Shown piece by piece: positions 54,801 to 64,000 of a stretch of 64,000 nucleotides of DNA. Below the pieces are notes generated by a model. It ran no database searches and was not told where the DNA came from. It was given only the letters and a program-made list of their open reading frames with translations. Origin of the DNA: Muricea muricata (Eukaryota > Cnidaria > Anthozoa > Malacalcyonacea > Plexauridae); NCBI GenBank assembly GCA_963855995.1, contig OY979718.1, forward strand, positions 35,355,059-35,419,058, given 5' to 3'. Position 1 is the stretch's first letter, and each line of letters opens with the position of its first letter. The position numbers and the translations under genes are program-made.

Positions 54801-57800
54801 TTAGGCATTTTCACGTGACGCATGCACGACTTCCGGTTTATCGCCGCCGGGCATTAATACTTTTACTGCCCTCGTAGACCTCGTGCGGTCAACAGTTATT
54901 TTCGCGATTGTCACGTGATTCTCTTTTAACCAATAAGGTATTAAAATGAATGAGCGCTATGACACTTGATGTATCAAAAATGCTCAAAACGAAAAAAATG
55001 CATGTCGAAAATTCAATTTATACTTAAAATTACACTAAAAATGCAACTATTCCTTTTAATACCAACAGTTCGTGTTTATTTCACTACTGAGAGTGGTGCA
55101 TATGTTGAATGAGGATTAAGCATTGATTTTCATTTTGCTGCAGTCACATTGGCAGCTGTATTTTAATAATCGTAGTAAAATAGTAAAAATCATAGTACAT
55201 GTAACTCAAAGTTGAATGTTCTTAAATCAATGTAAATCAAGATTGAATGTTCCTTTAACAGCAATGTTAGTAAAATACCACAATAACAAATATAATAACT
55301 TTGAAAAAATTCTTACGAAGAATGATTCTGCTAAGCACTGTAGAATTCTACATTCAGTATAAGACAAAACATACTCCGAAGAATAACATCTTGTAATCTC
55401 AAGATTTGAGCTTTTAAAACAAGACAACAATTTTGCGGTCATAATTCGACTCTATGTCAATTTCATTGTCAAAGCGGGTTAACTGTAGCACTGCTCTTTG
55501 AGATATGTCGTTGGCAAGACGTGGGCGTCAGGTAGAAAAATACTGTTTGGCTAATCGAGTGTGCATACCTGTATAAAGGCCAGCGCGTTTAAAGAGCTGT
55601 ATAACAGGTTGAGGGGCCCCTCCCCTTCCACAACACTCAACTGATGGTGTAGGTGTATTAATTTTGTAATACAAAGTCATAGCATTGTTTTCTTTTTTCA
55701 ACCTAGAATTGGCTGAGTACGAGCGAAATGTTAATCGACAAATTCACAAGTATAACGCATACAGGTGCATATAAATTATTTATAAGTGATTATTTATGAA
55801 ATAAACCTTTGAAACTGGGAATTTTTTTATATAAAAACAAATAAACAAAACAAATTTAAATATAGTCTCTAAAAATGATGGAAAATGGCGACTTCGTAGA
55901 GGAGTGCGCTCTCGGTAGTGGAAGGGACACTGGTGAATGCTGGTTACGTGGCACTCAGATTTTGGGAGCAGCTTGCGAGGGACGGTGGGTAGTACTTGCT
56001 AGTGTATGTAATCTTGAAAAGTCTAACAATAGTTACATTTACACAAATAACGGAGGAGTCCTCCCCTAACCACTAATGAATATCTGAGTGACTCCCAAAA
56101 TCTGGAAGCCACGTGACCAGCATCCACCACGGTCTCTTACTCAAGCAAGGAGCATAGAGAAGAGAGCCTGGGTACGAGGTTGGGAAAATGCATGTGTTTA
56201 TTCTTATACAATTTACAATAATTTTACAAATTGAATTGTTAAGAAAGGTTGGGTTTTTTATTTTTATACCAAGGTAAAAATTGGAATTAGTATTTGAATG
56301 AATGTATTGAAACTCAATAGAATAAAAAAACGACGTATTTTCATTTTCCATTGGTCATATGAAATTCAGACGAGCCCGTGAAAAGTATTCATTCGAGCAG
56401 GTGGTGCGGACCAGTTTTTTAAGTGGCTGCCTCACTAAGAGCCATGCAGCGGGTTTTACGTTGAAAATTTGATTTCATCTATGTTTATACTATGAATTGC
56501 CTTCACCCTAGAAGGTGTTTAGCCAACATTGGAATTTTTTATTTTTACTTTTTGGTTGAGATATGAGGTTTTTATGTTCACGCACTAGCGTGATTGAAAT
56601 TCTACCACGCGAGATAGTGGCAAATTGTGTGGTAAAATATGTATTATAACTTGAGAAATGTTACTTCAAATTATGTGACAACCTTTATGGATTTCTTTGT
56701 AAAGCTTAAGTCTCGATTGCTTTTTTTATATAGCTTTTTTTATATAAAGCTTTTCATTTAACCTTTCGAAAACTCAAAATAGATAGACAGCGGCATTATT
56801 GTTTGTGATATCACTTTAGTAATTGGCTGCAAATTTTGCTGTCAAATTCATTGTTGTTTGTTCTATTTTAGCATCGATTGCACAAGCATCAACGCACTTA
56901 ATTTCTCGGTATTTGATTTCCAATTCGTCTGTTGATCAAATATTACATTCACGCTAAGCAGTTATTCTAAACTTTGTTAATTTCTCTTATAGGACTCTTT
57001 CCCAGACAAATAACCTCGCTTTCATGCGCGAACTTTAGATAGATCTTTCTTTAGCTACCAAATTACTTTTTCCATAATTAAATTTCTGGTTAAAAAAATG
57101 CCTTTTTGACATTGCTAATTATATAGTAAGATGGCACCATATCACTATAGATTTTTTAGCTGAAGAGCAATGTTTTCCTACATAAAACAGGGCGTATTCA
57201 AACCTGGATCCAGCATAATGGAGGAATTGTAAATTAATTAATTGAATAAGTTATGAAACTTTAAAACATGAGGATTGTGCCGTCAACAAAAATGTTGTTG
57301 TTTCCCCATTATGGAACAAATACACTCAAATTATTATGATATTGGTGTTCTGAATGGTTACACAAGAGTGGAGAAGGTCATTAATAGCAAAATCTGTAAC
57401 TAAGTTAATTGTTGCATATAACGCAAAAGTTTCTTTATATCCGATATAGTTTGAAATTTTCTGAAGCCAAAATTGTGGGTGTTTACCTAAAATGTTAAAA
57501 AACAGTCAAGACTTAAGCTTCAGGAAAAGATCTTTAAAGGTTGTCGAAAATTTGGAAAAAATTTCAAATTCTTGAGCTGTATTTAAACTTTTGGAAAGGC
57601 ACTGAACGTGCAATTCATAAATGAAGGCTATAAATACCACTTTTTTACTTTTATGAAAACCAGAAGCAAGTTTCCCATTGCCCACGGATTCTTAATAAAA
57701 GTTCCATGCTTTCCGAAATGTTTTCTTCAGATCCGTGTTTATATGTTTTTGTAATATTGTCGTGCAAGAGCTTGCTGTATGTGTCGAGCGAGGTTTCATA

Positions 57801-60800
57801 TATATTTCTAGTTTTATGAGCGAAAACGAGCATTTTGTCGGATGAATTGATTCTCTTTAAGTCATTTGCCAAAGTGTCTTGAAAATAGTTTTTTGTGTCT
57901 CGAACTTTAGTGGTTTCTTATCCTTTTATAACGTTTTCTTCAAAAGGTTTCAGTTCCAAAACTGTGGGAGGTGTTTTGTTAGACGAAAGGCCGAAGTTCC
58001 TGGTGTTTTCTTGACTTTTTTCTCCTTTTAGAAAGAAATGCGCTTTCCATCTCGTACGTTTTAGTACGCTTTCCGCTTTTTCACTCAAAGTTCTCAAATA
58101 GTTGTCCCTTGATGGTATAGGGATGTTTTTCAATGAGTCCGGTCGAAATTGTCTCATTTTAAGGTAAAAAATTAGATTTCGAAAACGAGAGTGCACAACC
58201 AATGTAGGGTGCGGATAAAATGTGCTAGTTTTGGTTTGCAAAATACAAAAGAGAGCTCAATGACATATAGACCGAGCGAAATGTATGTTCGTGCAAAAAT
58301 ACCTCAAAAACATACCACTACAGTCTGTTTCATCCAGAAGGAATCTTCAGTTCGTAGACAGTAACTTAGGTCTTCGTCAGCTAAAACTGAATTATATATA
58401 AGGGTTTAATGTTAATTAGCTAAGAAGTGTTTTGTATACATCAGGTATCTCGATGTGGTCGTTTCCTGCGTTTGGTCCGTGAGGGAATACCACGCCTCTA
58501 AGAACAACCGTTCCCGATAGTTTTTTGTCTTATTGACAATGGAAGCCTTGTTAAAGTCAATCCGGTGGTCGTATTGTTCAGCATGCTTAGCAATTTTAGA
58601 ATACTGATCGAAATGAGAAACCGCTCTTTCGTGTGCTTTTATTCTGGTCTTAAGTGCTCTGTCGGTTTTGCCATAATACACAAAGTCGCAATCGTAGCAA
58701 CGTGACAACTCGAAAATGTACCTCGTACGCTCGGCCATGTAATATGCTCTATATAAAAACGTGCATTTTAAAATATCTTATAGAAAAGCTGCTGCGGTAT
58801 TGGCCAAGCATCCAATCAAATTAACAAGTGGAAAGGAGGCAAGAAAGCTGGTAATTCTAGCCATTTAGTAATACTCTGTTAAAACTATAAATGGCTTTAA
58901 CATAAATGTTTTTTATCATATTGGCTCCCTCCTCTGTATTAGTGAAGTGAAAAATAAAACAAGTAATGTGTTACATGGTTTTGGTTTAGTGAGTAAAATT
59001 AAGAAATATTCGTAAAGGTTTAAAAAGCGTGCTACTAAAAAATGAGGGAATAGGAAATCTACTGCATCCCTAGGCATTAGCTATGTAGCTTTGCAAAAAA
59101 CGACCCATGTCGGTTTCGTGAAAAATTGCACACAGGTACGTAATGTTACCCACACAACGTGAAGTTGCTCGACAGATGGTGTCAAAGCTATTAACGGTGT
59201 TGAAAATTACACAGTCATGGTATAAAATTACAGATGATTTCTTAAAGTGTCTTCTTATTATGACAAAGTAGTTGCCAGTTTCCCACTTCAAAAGTCTTTA
59301 CATTTGCAGTTGTTTACATGCGTATTTCTTGCTGGACAATTATTAATTAGAAAAAAAATGAAGTAATGTCGTTGAAGAGATGGTCTCTTACCTTAGAAGT
59401 ACACTAAATTGGTAAAACTTGATTGTCTTGCCAAATTACTGTACAAAGCGCAAAATATGATTTTTTGAAATAGTTGGTCTTTTTGTACGGGTCACGAATA
59501 TGGAAATTATTAATATTTAAAATTAATATTTATTACATGATTCATTTAAATGACTGCTGTACCGTACAATTACTTGTGTCTTTCATTTATAATCAAGCCT
59601 GGAATTGGGGACAAGATTGCAAAGAAATTAGACGAATATATTGAAACTGGCAAGCTTGGAAAGCTAGAAAAGGTACTTTAATATAACAGAAGGGCAGATA
59701 GGTGAAACAGTGTTTGCTCTGTGACTTGTAAAATTTTGAAATAGTAAATTATTTTGGATCTAAAATCGCCAGCAAATAATTTTTTCTATCCCTTTAAAAG
59801 TTCTACGGAAAAGTCCTGGTCAAACGTCTTGCAAGATATTTTAACCAAATCGAACAGAGTAAAGTTGTAGCGAAATATTTCACGTGCACAGGCCTTAGTT
59901 CAAGTAGGGATAGCGATATTACATTTATTTAAGGTAAAATATTGAAGAAACTGTTCACTTTTTTCATGTCTTTGTGTAAAGATTCGAGATGATGACTCGA
60001 ATACGACAATTGGTGCATTGATGAAAGTTTCTGGAATCGGGTCAGTAATCTGAAACAAGCGTGTATTAAAACTATTTTTGACTGAACTAGTAATGAGATA
60101 TATTGTCATTGTATATCAACCTCCATGCATTTCAGGCCTGTAGCAGCTAAAAAGTTTGCAGACGATGGGATTAAAACAATTGAAGGTAACGTGTGTACAA
60201 AGTTTAGTGAGACAGTTCAAAAATGGCGCAACTGTTACACCAGGCGCCATTTACCCTGTGGGTTTTCGCCAGGAATTCCAAACCCGTTTACACTATACAG
60301 TTGTTTTTGGAACGGCACGCTTATATTTCAGTACACGGACTCATATTTTGGAGAACGGAACTCTTGAAGGGCCGCGTGTCAATTATGCAGGCCGAGAACG
60401 TTAACAGTAGTAAAAATTGGTTCAGAGGTGCAAGAAGGTGTAGAACAACAATACTACGGTGTATTTAAGCTTTTTAAAAAGACTTGGCCAAGTGTGCTCA
60501 TCTGATGTTTTCGAATACAAAAGTTGGATTTTCGCTCACAAATATTCAATATTAAATATGCGTAACTTTATCCAGCATTCAAACACAAACTTCAAAACGT
60601 TCAAGGCATTCCCGCACTAATCTTCGCCTTTGTTTTTGCATAAAAAACTTTGAGTCCGCCATATTGACTTTCACCCGGTCAGAGATTTGGGCACTAGTGC
60701 TAGGTGGCAAAAACACTTCTACGGGATCTTTAGTGGTTTCCCATGTGCAAATGTTTATTTAAAGGCAATTTTAGCTGTTAATATCAATGAGTAGTTCTAA

Positions 60801-61961
60801 AGATCTAGCATGCTCGATTTCGACACATGATGACTAAATTTTACAAAGTTTGACCGCTTGTCATTTTTCCCAAATGTAAAATCAGAAAGATTTTGTTGGC
60901 GTTTTGTATTAACTAATGTTAATAGTTTATAGAAAAGTGATGGTCATGTTTCAATCAAGTGCCACGAGTTTGAAATACGCCCTCAAAGTTGGTATATTTT
61001 GAGACGATTTTCGTTATCAGTGCAGGAGGGTCAATAACTGCATAGCGTTATATTTTATACAGTACCATAATTATGTTTGTCCTATCAGCGAGGAAACCAC
61101 AACGACAGGTCTATATATATTTTTGAAGAAAAATTTTAACATTTAAGTATGAATTTGATTGGAAATAGTGGCGTCAAAACATCATTATTTTGTCTTCTTT
61201 CGAAATTAAAAATGGCTTCCAGGCCATCGAATATGAACAGGTTCGTAAAAATATTTCAGAAGAGATTTCAGCCGAATGAAGTCGACATTAGTTGTTCCTA
61301 AGGATAGACCTTCAAAATACTAGGCTATGAGAGAAATCTATTTTCGAGCCACATATTGACCTGGAGGATTTTACAAGGACAGCCTCTTAAGAGTTTTGTA
61401 CAACCGTTCCATTATCTTCAGTAAATAACGGCGACCGAGTATCGTCAAGCTGAGGAGGTGTAGACAAACTATGACTAACGCCGTAATTTTGCCGTATCAT
61501 CCGCGCTTCTACTTTCGATGGTTCAGATTTTCTTGTTCATAAAAAAATGTTTAGGCAGCTATCATGCACATACATCACCAGCTTACGTCTCACCAGGCCA
61601 TTTATTTCTACTGGTTAATCCAATGTCATAAAAAAACATGTATGACTTTTAATCAGCTCTCAGGTTACCTGCCATGATGTACACATGCTTGCATCGTGCT
61701 CAGAGCGTGATCACCGATGCCCTGGGTTACATAAATGACAGTTGCGCACAAAGTGAGATACCGCGTACTTGGATAATATCTAAAAAAGATGAGAACTTTG
61801 AACTATGTTAGCGCATTGCTCCATCAACTTTAATTTATAATCGAGGTATTATAAATGGCTATAGTTTTAGCTTAAAGAAGTAAGTGCGATTTTTTATGCT
61901 TTGCTGCAGATCTCAAGAAAATCAAACATCAACTGAGTCATCACCAGAAAATTGGACTTGA
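51803..61961 (+). CDS. POLB: POLB, DNA polymerase beta, 5' exons 1-7 (continues past window)
   Basis: Exons: 51803-51863, 55707-55764, 58784-58850, 59598-59672, 59982-60040, 60136-60185 and 61910-61961. All junction phases match and all introns are GT-AG. The total is 422 bp, about 140 aa. The protein begins MSKRKRED, as in animal POLB, followed by ELAEYERNVNRQIHKYNAYR and KAAAVLAKHPIKLTSGKEAR. These form the 8-kDa lyase domain, which removes 5'-deoxyribose phosphate in base excision repair. The helix-hairpin-helix elements LPGIGDKIAKKLDEY and VSGIGPVAAKKFADDGI follow, then DLKKIKHQLSHHQKIGL. The nucleotidyl-transferase palm, with its catalytic aspartates, is not in the window: the transcript leaves exon 7 at a good donor (GTAAGT) and I find no exon 8 before 64000. 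Confidence 0.93.
53775..54368. mobile_element. hAT-type MITE with GTAACTAGTTAC words (POLB intron 1)
   Basis: About 590 bp. The right end (minus strand) begins CAGTGCTGTAAAAGTTAC; the left end carries GTAAAACCGTTACAAGTAAC. Many GTAAC/GTTAC words occur in both halves in inverted orientation around an AT-rich centre. The exact ends and target duplication are not settled. Confidence 0.6.
54600..55700. other. POLB intron 1, distal part
   Basis: Intronic, AT-rich, with a GC-richer block at about 54820-54920 containing a GTCACGTGATT word. Nothing coding is recognised. Confidence 0.35.
55928..56140. repeat. Inverted repeat in POLB intron 2
   Basis: The left arm (AATGCTGGTTACGTGGC, then CAGATTTTGGGAG) is inverted at about 56085-56135 (CTCCCAAAATCTGGAAGCCACGTGACCAGCAT). 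The spacing between arms is about 110 bp. It is probably a small foldback element. Confidence 0.6.
57651..58738 (-). pseudogene. Tandem debris of a Penelope-like element (POLB intron 2)
   Basis: On the minus strand, a GIY-YIG-type block comes first (58738-58412: RCYDCDFVYYGKTDRALKTRIKAHE and AKHAEQYDHRIDF, with FLEAWYS). Past its stop, N-terminal Penelope-like sequence follows (58241-57918: LKNIPIPSRDNYLRTLSEKAESVLKR; and 57872-57651: KTRNIYETSLDTYSKLLHDN). End followed by start implies two copies in head-to-tail tandem, each partial. The RT palm is absent. A CTGACGA box at about 58375 may be a remnant of a terminal-repeat hammerhead, but the GAAA partner is missing. Confidence 0.65.
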
Positions 61962-62694
61962 GTAAGTTGCATCAATTTTTAACGACTTGTCAGAAATTAG
62001 AAATGCGGAGAGGTGTGGAAACATGGCCAGGATCATGATTTTTTAGATCCTAAAATGACAAGTTTCTATAATATATATTTAAATATACCGTGTACCAACT
62101 ACTGTATGCGTTCAAGAATAAATTTAAAAGACCCTTTCCTTTAAGAAACGGAAGCGGATAGATCTAGGAATTGCACATTGGCCGCCATATTTGTTCTTTG
62201 CCATGCTGCGGCCTTGGCACAAGTTAGAAGAATTTTCGCCGGAACCTCCCCCCCCCCGCCCCCTTCTCCCAATAAATATTTGCTTAAATATTTGAAGACT
62301 ATAGAAGATAGTATACAGGTATATTTGTCGTTTACAATGTGTTGAAATCGATAAGCCTCATCGGCCACCCGTGCGTTATTACACTGTATGTCTGTATGAA
62401 TACAAAACGTCGGGTTTCTGACTTGGAATGACTGAGTAGACAGAGAGTCTGTTAGCTCAGGTTGTTGCATTTTAAAGAAGTTTACATCTTTTGTACTATC
62501 ATTTCATTTGACTTCTGGCTTGTATATATGTGTATAGAAACTAAAAGGATAAACTTGTGGTATCAAATGTGTGGTTTGGAATGAAACCTACCTATTTGTA
62601 CAAGCCTACATCTATAATGGGAAAGGCCTATGGAATTAGTGTAAAGTTTTCTTAAATAGAATTCGTACAACATTAATACTATACAGAATAAATC
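61962..62694. other. POLB intron 7, proximal part
   Basis: No exon found. A minus-strand ORF at 62470-62141 is interrupted by a poly-glycine run from a C homopolymer near 62248 and looks like chance. Confidence 0.4.
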
Positions 62695-62901
62695 TAAGCT
62701 CACCTTGCATTAAACATGTTATCAAACATGTTGACACGAAGAAAATGTCCAAAAACCCCGTTTTTCAATTGTTGTATAAATCTTAGGTGGAATTTAAAAT
62801 ACAACAAGGAGAAATTATTAGCATTATTCGAAACAGTAAAATTTGAGCCAGGGAATGGCACATGCATGCTATGTCACACATTGTCGATGGGACGCACCGC
62901 A
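62695..62901. repeat. Direct repeat, copy 1 (partial MITE)
   Basis: About 205 bp, nearly identical to 63597-63801. It begins AATCTAAGCTCACCTTGCAT and contains TTAAACATGTTATCAAACATGTT. Only the left end of the element is present. Confidence 0.8.
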
Positions 62902-63596
62902 CAACAGAAGCGTAGCATGAAGTAGTATGAAGTACTTGTTCCGAGGTGCTTTCGATTGCTTGGGATGCTTTTGATTGCGTACGCTGGCTCAAATTTTTAT
63001 ATTGTATTTTCTATAGCAATTGTTTTTGGTGTAATAGGGAAATTTAGTCCTATTCATAGGGCTCATTTCTCGTTCTTTGTGAGGTTGTGATCACCGTAGA
63101 ACGTGTAAATCGTTTGTTGTTTATCTTTGAATTATTTATTACTCTTTGAAACTTTGATTGCTGTTTGGATTTAGATTTGAAAAATGCTCTATTTTTTTGA
63201 ATAGATAACCATCTTTTCAGCTATATTGAAGTCTCTTTCGTCAAAGGCTCTTTCTAAAATGTTACCAGCATTTAAGATTCAAGAAGACGATTAAGTTGTT
63301 TTCTTGTCCAACGAATTATTTCTTTAACCAATGCAATTTCAGTTCTTTGTACAATTTTTGGCTGTTGCTTCCGTTTTTATAAGGTATTTTTGATTAATAA
63401 TCCTTTTGGTGTCTTGTCACGAAATCTTTTCAACAATGCTAGGCTGTTTAATAAACGCGAACGTTTGTTGAAAAATCGTTCGTATTGTTTGAACAAAGCA
63501 TGTGTAGACTGACCATAGAGTTGACAAAAATGATTAAAGGTTTGAACGGTGTAATCAAATAATTCAAACAATTTGTGGTTTTCACCATGTATTTAT

Positions 63597-63912
63597 AAAT
63601 CTAAGCTCACCTTGCATTAAACATGTTATCAAACATGTTGACACGAAGAAAATGTCCAAAAACCCCGTTTTTCAATTGTTTTTTAAATCTTAGGTGGAAT
63701 TTAAAATACAACAAGGAGAAATTATTAGCATTATTCAAAACAATAAAATTTAAGCCAGGGAATGGCACATGCATGCTATGTCGCACATTGTCGATGGGAC
63801 TTACATGACGTAACAACACAATGATGCAACCGGCCAGTTTTGTCCTTCCTCTTCAGAGAAAGTATAATTTTCAAATACTCAAATGTTTGATAACATGTTT
63901 AATGCAAGAAAG
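63597..63912. mobile_element. MITE, complete copy with CTTGCATTAAACATG ends
   Basis: The left terminal sequence CTTGCATTAAACATGTTATC (63611) is matched inverted at the right end (to about 63912), with a 28-bp near-perfect TIR. The left two-thirds equal the copy at 62695. It has no transposase and lies within POLB intron 7. Confidence 0.75.
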
Positions 63913-64000
63913 AAAGCCTTTAAATAACATTTGGACGTGCCTTTTTCATTAATCTTTACCATGATCGTAAAATTGTTCAATTTAAATTATAATTAGCACA

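Noticed and set aside
62280..62310. AAATATTTGAAGACTATAGAAG as a POLB exon 8 candidate
   Set aside because: It resembles the expected KYFEDFE region only superficially, hits a stop in the required phase and has no acceptor.
62141..62470. 109-codon minus-strand ORF with a glycine run
   Set aside because: It depends on a C homopolymer and lies inside POLB intron 7; no family match.

Overview
The window reads as nuclear DNA from an invertebrate animal. It is AT-rich, has split genes with GT-AG introns, and carries many transposon families. A cnidarian is my best guess, from the mix of Penelope-like elements, LINEs with a GFDLVDHNVV-type reverse transcriptase, a MYND-finger Ty3/gypsy element, hAT-type MITEs and a P-element-like transposase, but the sequence alone does not prove it. 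I saw no bacterial features, CRISPR array, rRNA or intact tRNA gene.

Three conserved housekeeping genes can be assembled exon by exon, with matching splice phases. (1) TAF9 (TFIID/SAGA histone-fold subunit), minus strand, 26105 to 20482, five exons, 309 aa. (2) MED4 (Mediator subunit 4), plus strand, 26180-42082, eight exons, 265 aa. The TAF9 and MED4 start codons are 74 bp apart and head-to-head, so two RNA polymerase II machinery genes probably share a bidirectional promoter. (3) POLB (DNA polymerase beta), plus strand, from 51803, seven exons seen to 61961 (about 140 aa); the rest lies beyond the window. A fourth gene, an intronless 153-aa MytiLec-like beta-trefoil lectin (30713-31174), sits inside MED4 intron 2.

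Layout. 1-6.06 kb: no recognised gene, two MITEs. 6.06-12.37 kb: a decayed Ty3/gypsy element on the minus strand, with a tRNA-Gln primer site, gag, CCHC and MYND fingers, protease, RT, and an internal RNase H-integrase deletion; it is abutted by a gag fragment of a second element. 13.0-14.9 and 17.2-18.0 kb: dead LINEs. 15.0-19.8 kb: tandem repeats, foldback elements and MITEs. 20.3-26.1 kb: TAF9, whose intron 1 holds a palindromic Tc1 derivative and whose intron 2 begins with tandem copies of the exon-2 splice donor. 26.2-42.1 kb: MED4 with its nested lectin and an inverted pair of Penelope-like copies. 43.5-48.3 kb: hAT MITEs and a broken multi-exon P-element-like transposase. 48.7-50.6 kb: two tandem arrays and an unrecognised ORF pair. 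51.8-64 kb: POLB, with hAT-like and Penelope-like debris in its introns.

Limits: all exon calls come from reading splice signals and remembered family patterns. No alignment, expression or population data were available, and MITE family labels rest on terminal repeats and target-site duplications only.
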